Made by a program: the position numbers and the translations under genes. Below are positions 42,285-51,512 of a stretch of 64,000 nt of DNA, piece by piece. The stretch comes from Flavobacterium sp. HSC-61S13 (GTDB lineage Bacteria; Bacteroidota; Bacteroidia; Flavobacteriales; Flavobacteriaceae). The stretch covers positions 62,001 to 126,000 of the forward strand of contig NZ_JALJZV010000008.1 in NCBI RefSeq assembly GCF_024171535.1, read 5' to 3'. A model generated the notes under the pieces. That model was given only the letters and a program-made list of their open reading frames with translations. It was not told where the DNA came from and made no database searches. Every line of letters starts with the position of its first letter. The first letter of the stretch is position 1.

Positions 42285-43409
42285 ATGCAAGAAGAACGCC
42301 AATCTGCCGAGGAGTTTTTAAAATTAATTCGCCGTTCTAAACGCGGTAAATTCAAGGTTTATATCGGAATGAGTGCTGGAGTGGGAAAAACTTACCGCAT
42401 GTTGCAAGAGGCGCACGGTTTGATGAAAAGTGGGGTCAAGGTAAAAGTTGGCTTTGTAGAGACGCATCAACGCGAGGAAACCGAAGCTTTGATTGAGGGT
42501 TTGATCGTGATTCCGAGAAAGCAGTTTTTTTATAAGGGGAAACAAGTGGAAGATATGGATTTGGATGCCATATTAGCAATAAGACCGGAGGTGGTGATCG
42601 TTGATGAGTTGGCTCATTCCAATATTGCTGGAAGTAAAAACGACAAGCGATGGCAAGATGTTATGGATATATTAGACGCCGGAATCAGTGTGATTTCGGC
42701 GGTTAATATTCAACATATTGAAAGTTTAAACGCCGAGGTAAAGGAGATTACAGGAATTGATATACAGGAGCGCATTCCCGATCAGGTCTTGGCTCAGGCA
42801 GATGAGATAGTCAATATCGATTTGACGGTTTCCGATTTGATGGAACGCTTAATTCAAGGAAAAATTTATAAAAATGATAAAATTGCTGCGGCTCTAAAGA
42901 ATTTCTTTACCACGTCAAATATCTTACAACTTCGAGAGTTGGCTTTAAAGGAAGTCGCTTCACATGTAGAGAAAAAGGTGGAGACTGAAATAAGTTCATC
43001 CATACACGCGCGTCCGACGCGTTTTTTGGCTTGTATCAGTAGTAATGAGAAGACAGCCAAGGCGGTAATTAGAAAATCAGCTCGATTGGCCAACTATTTT
43101 CATTCGAGATGGTATGTGTTGTATGTACAAACAGCTAAGGAAAGTCCTAATAAAATATCGCTATCCAAACAAAGGCATTTGATTAACAACCTAAAATTGG
43201 CCACGGAATTGGGAGCAGAAATTATTAAAGTTGAAAACAACAGTGTCGCTCAGGCTATTTTACAACAAGTCGAAGAGCGTAAAATCACCACTATTTGTAT
43301 AGGGAAACCGAGGTTGCACTTGTATCAAATTATTTTAGCTACCAATGTGTTCAATCAGTTGTTAAAAAAGTTATCTTCATCGGCTGTAGATGTTATGATT
43401 ATGTCTTAG
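42285..43409 (+). CDS. kdpD: KdpD N-terminal sensor module (KdpD domain plus Usp), without kinase
   Basis: This 374-residue protein holds the KdpD N-terminal domain: a Walker A-like loop (GMSAGVGKTYRMLQEA, residues about 25-40), VDELAHSNIAGSKNDKRWQDV, and a universal-stress-protein-like domain after residue about 240 (RFLACISSNEKTAKAVIRKS). E. coli KdpD continues with four membrane helices and a histidine kinase, which are absent here. The kinase is a separate gene downstream. Such split KdpD genes are seen in other Bacteroidota. The module probably senses cellular K+ or nucleotides and controls the kinase. Confidence 0.93.
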   Translation: MQEERQSAEEFLKLIRRSKRGKFKVYIGMSAGVGKTYRMLQEAHGLMKSGVKVKVGFVETHQREETEALIEGLIVIPRKQFFYKGKQVEDMDLDAILAIRPEVVIVDELAHSNIAGSKNDKRWQDVMDILDAGISVISAVNIQHIESLNAEVKEITGIDIQERIPDQVLAQADEIVNIDLTVSDLMERLIQGKIYKNDKIAAALKNFFTTSNILQLRELALKEVASHVEKKVETEISSSIHARPTRFLACISSNEKTAKAVIRKSARLANYFHSRWYVLYVQTAKESPNKISLSKQRHLINNLKLATELGAEIIKVENNSVAQAILQQVEERKITTICIGKPRLHLYQIILATNVFNQLLKKLSSSAVDVMIMS

Positions 43410-43499
43410 TACAAATGAGTTAGTAAGACCGTGGTTTTGCGAATCTCATTGGCGGTAAAAAGAATTGGGGCAGTAGAAAAACACCTTAGTAAAAGATAT

Positions 43500-45218
43500 A
43501 TGAGAATTAAAACCAAGTTAACCCTAGGAGTGGGATTGTTGTTTATTTTGATCGTTTTATTGGGTATGGTAGGGGCGGTTTACATCCATTTCCTAAAAAA
43601 TGACACCGAAAATATATTGTTAGACAATTACAATTCTGTCATTTATTCCAAGCAGATGTTACAGGAAACTGAAAGTCACACAAATTTCGCCCATTTTGAA
43701 GAAGAATTAAGACTGCAGGAGCTCAATGCTACCGAAGCGGGAGAGCAGAAAATCAATAGGGAATTGCGCGAGCATTTCGAAGCGTATAGAAATAACGGTC
43801 AATCACCAGCTGATTTAAGTCATATCAGAGAGTCGCTCTTGGAGTTGATGACGATGAATATGCAGGCGATCGAGCAAAAGAGTCAGTTGGCACAAGATAC
43901 GGCCAATCGGGCTACGGTGTGGATTGCCGTAACCGGTACGGCTTGTTTTATCATAGCCTTTACCTTGTTGATCAATTTACCGTCAAATATCTCGAATCCG
44001 ATTAGTGAGTTAACGGACAGCATTCAAAAAATTGCCGCTAATAAATATGATGAACGGGTACATTTTGAAGACAACAATGAATTTGGAGATTTGGCAAAAT
44101 CGTTCAATACGATGGCGCAAAAATTAGAGGAGTACAACAGCAGCAATCTGGCACAATTGATGCGACAAAAGACCAGAATTGAAGCGTTGATCAATAATAT
44201 GAAAGATCCGGTAATTGGTTTGGATGAAAATTGGAAAGTGATTTTTGTCAACGAGGAAGCTTGTAAGGTTACCGGGATGGAATCCCAGCAAATGATTGGT
44301 TATAGTAGTAAGGATTTGGCTTTGGATAACGATTTAATTAGACTGTTGTTATTGAATCTTGATTCGGAGGAGATCAGACCAGAAGATACCCTGAAAATCA
44401 TGGCTAACGGCAAAGAGGGTTATTATTCGCAGGAGGTGATTCACATTGAAGTAATACCGACGGGAGAACAACTTAAGGAATTGGTAGGGCATGTTTTAAT
44501 TTTGAGAAACATCACGGAATACAAAGAATTGGATTTTGCTAAAACTCGTTTTATCGCAACGGTATCACACGAATTTAAGACACCTATTGCATCGATGAAA
44601 TTGAGTTTGCAATTACTGGAAAACAAACGTATCGGAGACTTAAATTTGGAACAACAAAATTTGGTTGCTGGGCTTAAAGACGATGCGGATCGGCTGTTGA
44701 GAATTACCTCAGAATTGCTCAATATGACTCAGGTGGAAAGTGGAAACATCCAGCTCAATATCTTAAATACTCCTGTGGAAAAAATTGTTGATTACGCCAT
44801 TATGGCCAATCAAAATCAGGCAGATACAAAAGAAATTACCCTTAAAAGTATGATTGAACTTTCCGCTACATTGGTGCAGGCCGATGCCGAAAAAACAGCT
44901 TGGGTAATGACTAATCTACTAACCAATGCCATTAACTATTCGCATGAACAATCCGTGATTGAAATACATGTTTATCAACAAGGTGATACGGTTGTTTTTA
45001 GTGTTAAAGACTTTGGTATCGGTATTCCACCCGAATATCTATCCAAAGTTTTTGATCGATATTTTAGAGTTCCGGGTACACATCGTGAGGGAACAGGACT
45101 GGGCTTGGCTATAAGCAAAGAGTTTATCGAGGCACAAGGAGGAACGATACGGGTTCAGAGTGAATATGGTGTCGGGAGTGAGTTTGTGGTGATACTCAAA
45201 AAGGTAGCAACAGTATAG
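43500..45218 (+). CDS. membrane histidine kinase (HAMP-PAS-HisKA-HATPase), Kdp partner
   Basis: From the ATG at 43500 this is 572 residues. It has two membrane helices (about residues 10-32 and 138-160) around a periplasmic region, a HAMP linker, a PAS domain (ALINNMKDPVIGLDENWKVIF), a HisKA dimer domain with the phosphorylated His in ATVSHEFKTPIAS, and a HATPase domain (GIGIPPEYL; GTGLGLAISKEF). It follows the KdpD-like gene by 90 nt and probably completes that split sensor, passing phosphate to the sigma-54 regulator. A GTG at 43431 is an alternative start. Confidence 0.92.
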   Translation: MRIKTKLTLGVGLLFILIVLLGMVGAVYIHFLKNDTENILLDNYNSVIYSKQMLQETESHTNFAHFEEELRLQELNATEAGEQKINRELREHFEAYRNNGQSPADLSHIRESLLELMTMNMQAIEQKSQLAQDTANRATVWIAVTGTACFIIAFTLLINLPSNISNPISELTDSIQKIAANKYDERVHFEDNNEFGDLAKSFNTMAQKLEEYNSSNLAQLMRQKTRIEALINNMKDPVIGLDENWKVIFVNEEACKVTGMESQQMIGYSSKDLALDNDLIRLLLLNLDSEEIRPEDTLKIMANGKEGYYSQEVIHIEVIPTGEQLKELVGHVLILRNITEYKELDFAKTRFIATVSHEFKTPIASMKLSLQLLENKRIGDLNLEQQNLVAGLKDDADRLLRITSELLNMTQVESGNIQLNILNTPVEKIVDYAIMANQNQADTKEITLKSMIELSATLVQADAEKTAWVMTNLLTNAINYSHEQSVIEIHVYQQGDTVVFSVKDFGIGIPPEYLSKVFDRYFRVPGTHREGTGLGLAISKEFIEAQGGTIRVQSEYGVGSEFVVILKKVATV

Positions 45219-45310
45219 ACTCCGCACAAATTTGCCAAAGAGGATCGTTTAAGCTCCGTTTCTAGCTTGTCGAGATTAGTTGTAGTATAAAAATATTTTA
45301 ATACAATATA

Positions 45311-46288
45311 TTGAATAAAAAAAATAAGATTATAGGAGGAGTAATGGCTGTTTTGGCTGCGGTAATTGTAGTTCCGGATATAGGTTCATACTATCAACAA
45401 ATGAAAATGTTAGGTGAGCGATTGCCTGAGAAGTATAAAGCAGTTCCATTTTTTGATGATCTCAAATCCAATTCGCATTATGATATACAGCATTTTGAAA
45501 GTAATGTTCCGCAATATGCTTTTATGACGGATACCGGTTCTTTAGTGATCAGTACCAATCATTTGTCCGAAGACTCTTCAGCTGGGTCTATATCAAAGTG
45601 GTTTAAAATTGATAGTTTGGGGCGTGCTGTAGATTCTTTAGTGATCCAAGATCAATTGATGCAAACTTTTGATTCCTATCTGTACAATATAGACGCGGGT
45701 TATTATTTAACTTGGTTATCAACGGGCGATACCATTCGTCAACCTTTTGTTTCTATTGGTGAAGGAGCCGTTTTGAATGAAGCAGCTACGAGGGAATTAT
45801 TAGAGGGGGCTACCTACGCAACAGATCGCTATACCTCTGATCCGGCTGATGTAAATAAATCGCTGCGAACTGTAGTCGTTTTTAAAGACAGACAATGGTA
45901 TACGGTAAAAACTACTTATCGTGATTTCTTGCCGAGTTACGCCGATCCGCAAGTATTTATTTCACCAGAAACTATCGATTTTGGGTTAATCGACCAACAA
46001 CAAGCGGTAGTTCTGAACTATTTTGATAAAGAGTATTGGTATGGAAATAGCTTCTGGAATATCAGTTTTGCGGTAAACGGTCAAAAACCGGAACATTGGA
46101 CTGGTACAGCTTATTGTGAAATGACTTTAAATGAACTGAAAGTAAGCTTTAAAAAAGACCAATTAGACTTATACAGACACGGAACTTTAGGATGGTACGA
46201 CTTAACCATATATCAGCCACCTGCTTCTAATTATGCTTTGGTCAGTATGGAAGAGGGGCGCAAACAGTATGTGATTCGATGGAAATGA
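45311..46288 (+). CDS. membrane-anchored or exported protein of unknown function
   Basis: The frame encodes 325 residues from a TTG at 45311, with an N-terminal hydrophobic segment (IIGGVMAVLAAVIVVPDIG) and a soluble, aromatic-rich remainder. No family is recognised. An AGGAGG, which reads like a Shine-Dalgarno, lies 5 nt before an in-frame ATG at 45344. This is unusual for Bacteroidota and makes that ATG a serious alternative; it would shorten the N-terminus but leave a hydrophobic start (MAVLAAVIVV). The gene follows the kinase and ends at a strong terminator. Confidence 0.7.
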   Translation: MNKKNKIIGGVMAVLAAVIVVPDIGSYYQQMKMLGERLPEKYKAVPFFDDLKSNSHYDIQHFESNVPQYAFMTDTGSLVISTNHLSEDSSAGSISKWFKIDSLGRAVDSLVIQDQLMQTFDSYLYNIDAGYYLTWLSTGDTIRQPFVSIGEGAVLNEAATRELLEGATYATDRYTSDPADVNKSLRTVVVFKDRQWYTVKTTYRDFLPSYADPQVFISPETIDFGLIDQQQAVVLNYFDKEYWYGNSFWNISFAVNGQKPEHWTGTAYCEMTLNELKVSFKKDQLDLYRHGTLGWYDLTIYQPPASNYALVSMEEGRKQYVIRWK

Positions 46289-46329
46289 AAAAGGCTGGGA
46301 AATGTCGGATAACATTTCCCAGCCTTTTT
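46288..46329. terminator. bidirectional terminator
   Basis: A perfect 18-bp stem (AAAAAGGCTGGGAAATGT with its complement) has a 6-nt loop. It overlaps the last base of the upstream stop codon and lies between converging genes (unknown protein on plus, DoxX on minus). Confidence 0.95.
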
Positions 46330-46342
46330 ATACCGGTTTCGT

Positions 46343-46744
46343 TTAATCCCATTTGTTTTTTGTACAGACCGACATCTTTCCACCACCGGTAAAAAATAAA
46401 CCAAGACTAACAAACAAGTATATACATACGAGTTCAATAGCCAAGCCCCCGTTGGAATTAAGAGAAAAGACCTCATTCACATGAGCAAATAAAACAATTA
46501 AGATGCAAGTTACAGCCAATGCCAAGCTGGCCAAACGGGTTCTAAATCCGATAATGATCAGTAATGGGGCTATAATTTCACCAATGTAAATACCATAACC
46601 AAGAAAGGTTGGTAATCCATGGTCACTCACCACGCTTTTAATATAATCAAGACCGTGTACAATTTTGTTAATTCCGTGTAATAGCATGGTAAAACCAATG
46701 ACCATTCGGATTAATAAAAGACCTAAATCAATGTTTGTTTTCAT
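46343..46744 (-). CDS. DoxX-family membrane protein
   Basis: This 133-residue protein has four membrane helices. The DoxX pattern is visible as LLLIRMVIGFTMLLHGINKI, then YGIYIGEIIAPLLIIIGFRTRLASL, and a later GGLAIELVCIYLFVSLGLFF. DoxX-like proteins are linked to thiosulfate oxidation or redox stress, but most members have no defined substrate. The gene is single. The gap from 46745 to 47029 holds nothing I can support. Confidence 0.9.
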   Translation of the reverse strand: MKTNIDLGLLLIRMVIGFTMLLHGINKIVHGLDYIKSVVSDHGLPTFLGYGIYIGEIIAPLLIIIGFRTRLASLALAVTCILIVLFAHVNEVFSLNSNGGLAIELVCIYLFVSLGLFFTGGGKMSVCTKNKWD

Positions 46745-47029
46745 GTTTTCTGATTTTAAATGTTAATTAATAGTATTTGTAAGCTTTGATGCTCAAATTT
46801 TATTTTTTAGATTATCAAAAACGGTTTAAATATAATTATTTCTTTTAATTAAGCCTTATATTTTGATAATTTAATTGTTTTTGACGCTGTGGAGTTGTTT
46901 TTTTTGTAAAAATATTGTTTGTTTGTAATGAAAAATGGATTCGCAAATGTGTTAATGCTTTTTTGGTGGGTTAATTCTTTGTGAATCAAGTTAATATATT
47001 TTTTAATTGGTTTAAAAGAAGTAAGTTTT

Positions 47030-47683
47030 ATGAAGAATACACTAGTAATGTTTTGCTTTTTCTTGCATTTAGGAATTGGGTTTTCTCAAGAAATTGCACA
47101 AAATTTAACAATAGACCAGGTAGTCAGTAATGACAATGTAGCAAAATGGGAAGTGAATCCGGTATTTTATGGAGAAATATTTGGATCAGTAATGGGCAAG
47201 GATTTTGAAAAGGAGAGTTTGGGTGGAGGACTGAATTATCAAGTGAAATCTCACCTTTTTTCAATTCAATATATTGCAAGCTCCGTAAAAGATCAGGCTT
47301 ATGCATATATTCCGCTTGAAAGTATGACTATTCACGATCATAATATTCTGTATGGACAACGCTTTATTTTTGGAACACTATCTCTAAGTTTTTCGGCAGG
47401 TGTTTCTTATTCGAATATTATTCGAAAGATTACTGAAAACTATGCACATGACGCTCCTTATATCAAAAATGATAACTATTGGGGAATTCCCTATGAGCTC
47501 AATATCAAGTGGTTTAAAAGCGTTAAAAGGCCTTTGCTGCCAGCTAGGTTATTGTCAATGAGTAAACCCACAGCATTTGGGACTAGTTTTGGATTCAAAT
47601 TCCACGGGTCTATTTCACAGCAGAATTATGTAGGAGTGGGAATGGTTATAGGGATGGGGTGGCACAGACCTTATGAGAATTAG
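47030..47683 (+). CDS. exported protein of unknown function, possible outer-membrane barrel
   Basis: This 217-residue protein has a signal peptide (ends near FSQ), then alternating strands (VNPVFYGEIFGSVMG, HDHNILYGQRFIFGTLSLSF, FGTSFGFKFHGSISQQNYVGVGMVIGMGW) consistent with a small outer-membrane beta-barrel. No family is recognised. It precedes, by 87 bp, a lipoprotein gene on the same strand, and the two may form one unit. Confidence 0.6.
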   Translation: MKNTLVMFCFFLHLGIGFSQEIAQNLTIDQVVSNDNVAKWEVNPVFYGEIFGSVMGKDFEKESLGGGLNYQVKSHLFSIQYIASSVKDQAYAYIPLESMTIHDHNILYGQRFIFGTLSLSFSAGVSYSNIIRKITENYAHDAPYIKNDNYWGIPYELNIKWFKSVKRPLLPARLLSMSKPTAFGTSFGFKFHGSISQQNYVGVGMVIGMGWHRPYEN

Positions 47684-47770
47684 TCGATATATTATAGATT
47701 TGATTAGTGAAAACGCGTTTAAATTTGAATAATTATCAAGTAAAATGAATTTAAAAATAAGTACTGTATT

Positions 47771-48301
47771 ATGAAAAATTGGTTTTGGTTTTGTCTGGTC
47801 ATTTTATCCTTTACCTATCTAGGATGTGAGAATGAAAATATATTACCTCCGGCAACCTCATTGGGATACAATACTTTTGGGTGCGTTGTCGATGGCGAGC
47901 TGTTTAAATGTGGCATATATGATAACGGTGATGAGGTGAGTAGTTATTATAGTGCTGACTCAACTAGAGTTTCTGGAAATAGTTATATAGAAGGATTTTT
48001 AAAAACTGAAATCAATATTTCTCTTACGGCAAAAAACATCGATCTGGAAGAGGGAAAAACCTACCGACTAGATGAACCGAAATCGGGTCAGGCCTATGCC
48101 GAAATAAGATTTGACTACTCTAGAAATGGATATACTACAGGCGGTGATCAAACGGGCGAGTGGACCATCACCAAATTGGATAAAACTAATAAAATTATTT
48201 CGGGTTTTTTCTGGTTTAACGTAGCCACAGATGACGGTAAAGTTTACAAAGTTACCAGAGGTCGATTTGATTTGAGCTATGCGGGTAAATCGTCCTATTG
48301 A
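47771..48301 (+). CDS. lipoprotein of unknown function, DUF6252-like
   Basis: This 176-residue protein has a lipoprotein signal with Cys19 (TYLGC). The mature part is beta-rich: FGCVVDGELFKCGIY, SYIEGFLKTEINISLT, and a C-terminal IISGFFWFNVATDDGKVYKVTRGRFDLSY. This last pattern resembles a Bacteroidota lipoprotein family (DUF6252-like). The family is of unknown function. It is the second gene of a two-gene group. Confidence 0.65.
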   Translation: MKNWFWFCLVILSFTYLGCENENILPPATSLGYNTFGCVVDGELFKCGIYDNGDEVSSYYSADSTRVSGNSYIEGFLKTEINISLTAKNIDLEEGKTYRLDEPKSGQAYAEIRFDYSRNGYTTGGDQTGEWTITKLDKTNKIISGFFWFNVATDDGKVYKVTRGRFDLSYAGKSSY

Positions 48302-48391
48302 TTCCAATTAAAGCTATACTTTTTTTACTATAAAAACTGAAAAGGATCGTTACTCATTGTCGGTATGCTGTTGATGTATAATTTTAAAGCA

Positions 48392-49261
48392 TTACGCTGT
48401 GGAAGGAGTTGTAATTTTGTGCAATGTTTCTTTTCTACTGCGCAATTCCTTTGGGGTTAAGCCTTGGGATTGTATTTTTATAAATTTATTAAAATGACTG
48501 ACATCGGTAAATCCAAATTCTGCGCTGATTTCTTTTATTAAATCGCTACTGTATTGTAAGCGATTCTCCAAAATTCGAAATCGGTAAGTATCAATATAGT
48601 GTTTGATTGAAAGGCCCATTTCAGTTTTAAATATCCGACTTAATTGAGAAATGGAAATTTTAAAATGCAATGCCAAATAACCTAGGCTAATTTTGTCTGG
48701 TTGCTGTATATTATCGTGTATATGACGAACCACTCGTATAAAAAGGGGATCATTATAATGTGGTAGCGCATTGGGAATGACACTGCAGTTTTTTTGTAGT
48801 AATATCAAGATCGAATGCAATAATGGGAGCATAGTTTCAGTAGGTTTTGCTTCATTCTCTTCCCACTCCTCAACAATCAATTTAAATAAAATTTCCAATT
48901 TTAAGAGGGCACTTTCACTGAGCAAAATCGGATTGTGCTTTTCTTTAGCTATACCTAATTCATCAATAATTTTATTCCACTTGCTTGGATTCTTATCTGA
49001 CGCATATAAATATTCATAGGAGAATTTAAGTACGCTAAATTCGGTTTCACTTTTTATATCAAAGAGATGGGCGTCATTGGGTGCTAAAAAAAACAAACAC
49101 TTGTTTTGGTAAACGGTATCCTGATTATTAAAATGATGTATGCCGTGTCCTCGATGTATAAACATCAATTCAAGATGGTTGTGGTTGTGCAGGGGAAACG
49201 GCCATTCCATGGTACTGAAATGACGAATAAATATGGGCGTGAATTGAATAAAACGTTTCAT
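48392..49261 (-). CDS. AraC-family transcriptional regulator
   Basis: This 289-residue protein has an N-terminal cupin-like sensor domain (HNHNHLELMFIHRGHGIHHF) and a C-terminal double helix-turn-helix (about residues 190-285: LALHFKISISQLSRIFKTEM; ISAEFGFTDVSHFNKFIK; QGLTPKELR). AraC members of this size usually bind a small effector. It is divergent from an MFS exporter gene across an 81-bp gap that holds a near-perfect inverted repeat, so it is the likely activator of that gene. Confidence 0.92.
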   Translation of the reverse strand: MKRFIQFTPIFIRHFSTMEWPFPLHNHNHLELMFIHRGHGIHHFNNQDTVYQNKCLFFLAPNDAHLFDIKSETEFSVLKFSYEYLYASDKNPSKWNKIIDELGIAKEKHNPILLSESALLKLEILFKLIVEEWEENEAKPTETMLPLLHSILILLQKNCSVIPNALPHYNDPLFIRVVRHIHDNIQQPDKISLGYLALHFKISISQLSRIFKTEMGLSIKHYIDTYRFRILENRLQYSSDLIKEISAEFGFTDVSHFNKFIKIQSQGLTPKELRSRKETLHKITTPSTA

Positions 49262-49279
49262 GAGTGTTTTTTACAATTT

Positions 49280-49299
49280 AATGGTGTAAAAATACCATT
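49280..49299. promoter_or_regulatory. inverted repeat AATGGTGT-AAAA-ATACCATT
   Basis: The 8-bp arms match except for one position and are separated by AAAA. The site lies between the AraC gene and the MFS exporter, about 20 nt upstream of the exporter's -7 element, in the place of its -33 region. Confidence 0.5.
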
Positions 49300-49318
49300 T
49301 TATCTATTTGCATGGAAG

Positions 49319-49326
49319 TAGTTTTG
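49319..49326 (+). promoter_or_regulatory. -7 element (TAGTTTTG) of the MFS gene
   Basis: Exact TAnnTTTG match 17 nt before the start codon. The usual TTG at -33 is missing, so an activator may be needed. Confidence 0.5.
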
Positions 49327-49342
49327 CATCAAATTATTTTTC

Positions 49343-50530
49343 ATGGAAACCCAAAATATTCAGCACTATCACAAAGCCATTATACCGATCATGGCTGTTG
49401 CAGCTGGCGTAATCGTTGCTAATGTCTATTATAATCAACCTATTTTAGGTGAAATAGGAAGATCTTTAAACAGCTCGGAAAGTGTTATTGGGAAAATTTC
49501 GATGTTGGCTCAACTGGGGTATGGTTTGGGTATGTTTTTTTTGTTGCCACTAGGTGATAAGGTCAACCGTAAAAAGTTAATATTAATGTTGACAGCAGCC
49601 TTGGTAGTAACTTTAGGATTAGCAGCCTGTTCGCAGAATGCGACTCAGATTCTGTTTTTAAGTTTTTTTGTTGGTTTGTTTTCGACACCAGCTCAGATCA
49701 TACTTCCGATGGCTGCGACTTTGGGGAAAGAGAATCGCGGTAAAAATGTCGGGAAGGTGTTTAGTGGTATACTGATTGGCATTTTGGGAGCTCGGGTACT
49801 CAGTGGTTTGGTTACTACCTATTTGGGATGGCGCTATGTCTTTGTTATTTCTGCATTGATGGTTCTGTTTGTAATGGTATTATTATATAAATACTTACCA
49901 GAAATACCGAGTAAGTTTCAGGGCAGTTATTTGAGGTTGTTACAATCCACCTTAAGATTGGTCAAACAGTATAAAACCTTGCGACAAGCTGCCTTATTGG
50001 GATCTTTCACCTTTGGAGTGTTTTGTTCTTTTTGGACTACTTTGACTTTTCATCTCAGTAGTGAACCTTTAAGTTATTCGACAGCTACCATAGGTTTGTT
50101 TGGATTAATTGCTATTGGGGGAGCATTAGTAGCTCCTGTTTTTGGCAGAATCGCCGATAACGGCAAGGTTTTTAAAGGCCTGTTTATCACGGTATCCCTA
50201 TTGGTAGGAAGTATCATGTTGATTAAAATATTTCCTTATTCTATTTTAGTTTTGATCCTAAGTATTTTCTTTTTGGATATCGGTGTTCAAGCGACCCAAA
50301 TCATTAATTTTACACGTATATATGCACTTGATGAGCAGGCACATAGTCGACTTAATACCATTTATATGACAACTTATTTTATAGGTGCGGCAGTGGGTAC
50401 TTTTTTCGGATTGTGGAGTTGGAAAATAGGAAATTGGGATATGGCTACATGGCAGATGTTGTTGTGGAGCTGTATTGCTTTATGTTTGGTTTATCTTTCC
50501 TATCGTTCGACTTATAAAAAAAGAGCATAA
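49343..50530 (+). CDS. MFS transporter (YgaY/CynX-like group)
   Basis: This 395-residue protein has 12 membrane helices. The helix 1 region ANVYYNQPILGEIGRSL and the motif-A loop LPLGDKVNRKKLIL match an MFS group without defined substrate. The second half repeats the pattern with FGRIADNGKVFKGL. It is divergent from an AraC regulator, whose presence suggests inducible export of a small molecule. Confidence 0.9.
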   Translation: METQNIQHYHKAIIPIMAVAAGVIVANVYYNQPILGEIGRSLNSSESVIGKISMLAQLGYGLGMFFLLPLGDKVNRKKLILMLTAALVVTLGLAACSQNATQILFLSFFVGLFSTPAQIILPMAATLGKENRGKNVGKVFSGILIGILGARVLSGLVTTYLGWRYVFVISALMVLFVMVLLYKYLPEIPSKFQGSYLRLLQSTLRLVKQYKTLRQAALLGSFTFGVFCSFWTTLTFHLSSEPLSYSTATIGLFGLIAIGGALVAPVFGRIADNGKVFKGLFITVSLLVGSIMLIKIFPYSILVLILSIFFLDIGVQATQIINFTRIYALDEQAHSRLNTIYMTTYFIGAAVGTFFGLWSWKIGNWDMATWQMLLWSCIALCLVYLSYRSTYKKRA

Positions 50531-50609
50531 TACGACCTTGGAAATAGATATTTTCAATGAATTAAGCACTTTTTAAGGTCAAACTTGTTCAAAACCGGAC
50601 CTTTGTCAA

Positions 50610-50631
50610 CACCAACAAAAAGTTGTTGGTG
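50610..50631. repeat. inverted repeat CACCAACAA-AAAG-TTGTTGGTG
   Basis: A perfect 9-bp inverted repeat with a 4-nt centre lies 80 bp past the MFS stop codon. No U-run follows on either strand, so it is not a clear terminator. The remaining gap (50531-50785) contains an A-rich stretch and an interrupted GCCAAAGGC/GCCTTTTGGC pairing near 50733-50782. Confidence 0.45.
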
Positions 50632-50785
50632 AACGCTTGGGGTTTTGAGATATTTTTTTTATGCTTTTTTTAATGAATATGTAAGAAATAAACCTTAAAA
50701 AGCAACAATCGAACAGCGATTTAACACTAGTAGCCAAAGGCGAAAAATTTAACATTTCCGATTAAAAAAAAAGCCTTTTGGCGTA

Positions 50786-50814
50786 TTGTTTTTTTTTACT
50801 AAAAAGTATATTTG
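50786..50814 (+). promoter_or_regulatory. promoter of the hydroxylase gene
   Basis: TTG (50786-50788), an 18-nt gap and TATATTTG (50807-50814) match the Bacteroidota promoter, 22 nt before the ATG at 50837. It lies inside a longer possible reading frame, which supports the ATG at 50837 as start. Confidence 0.6.
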
Positions 50815-50836
50815 TATAGGTTTTTTATACATATAT

Positions 50837-51463
50837 ATGGTAGGATTTGAGTTAAATCCAGTTTACGAGTTAATAATTGACGATTTAGTCAATTGTAAAT
50901 ACGCGATATCCGATCACTTTTTTTCGGATGAAGAAGTACGAATACTTCGCAACCACCTCCTTTTAAAACAAGAACAAGAAAATTTTAAAAAAGCAGCTAT
51001 AGGTAAGCTTTTCAACGAACAAGTGATCAAGGAAGTTCGGGGTGATTTTATATTGTGGATGGAGGAAGAAAAAGCCGATGAGGTGGAGCACATGTTTTTT
51101 GCAAAAATAAACGACTTAATTGCTTATTTAAACCGCACCTGTTATTTGGGAATTTGCGAAAGTGAATTTCACTATGCCATTTATCCAGAGGGCACTTTTT
51201 ATCAACGGCATTTAGACGTTTTTCAAAATGATAATAGGAGGACCTTGTCCCTGGTTTTTTACCTAAACGATGAGAATTGGCAAGCAGATTATGGTGGTGA
51301 ACTCGCTTTGTTTTTAGAGGGTGAAAACGGCCAGCAATCTGAATTAAAAATTCAACCCTTGGCCGGGCGTATGGCATTGTTTGACAGCAAAACAATCGAA
51401 CACGAAGTGAAAAAAGTCAAACAACAACGCTACAGTATAACCGGTTGGTTAAAAACGAGATAA
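50837..51463 (+). CDS. 2-oxoglutarate/Fe(II)-dependent prolyl 4-hydroxylase-like protein
   Basis: From the ATG at 50837 this is 208 residues. The catalytic iron site is HxD in FYQRHLDVFQNDNRR, then a distal His in IEHEVKKV, and the 2OG-binding Arg is in RYSITGWL. RTLSLVFYLN, GGEL and RMALFDS in between are typical of the SM-20/PHD-like family. Bacterial members hydroxylate prolines in proteins such as elongation factor Tu, so a protein substrate is possible but unknown here. The TTG-started extension upstream (from 50786) covers the promoter and is unlikely. Confidence 0.92.
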   Translation: MVGFELNPVYELIIDDLVNCKYAISDHFFSDEEVRILRNHLLLKQEQENFKKAAIGKLFNEQVIKEVRGDFILWMEEEKADEVEHMFFAKINDLIAYLNRTCYLGICESEFHYAIYPEGTFYQRHLDVFQNDNRRTLSLVFYLNDENWQADYGGELALFLEGENGQQSELKIQPLAGRMALFDSKTIEHEVKKVKQQRYSITGWLKTR

Positions 51464-51480
51464 ATAGCTTACATACAAAA

Positions 51481-51507
51481 AAACCGACTTTAAGTCGGTT
51501 TTTTTTA
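51481..51507. terminator. bidirectional terminator
   Basis: An inverted repeat (ACCGACTT with AAGTCGGT around a single base, with A and T runs outside) lies between the converging hydroxylase and VF530-like genes. It can end both transcripts. Confidence 0.88.
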
Positions 51508-51512
51508 TCATG

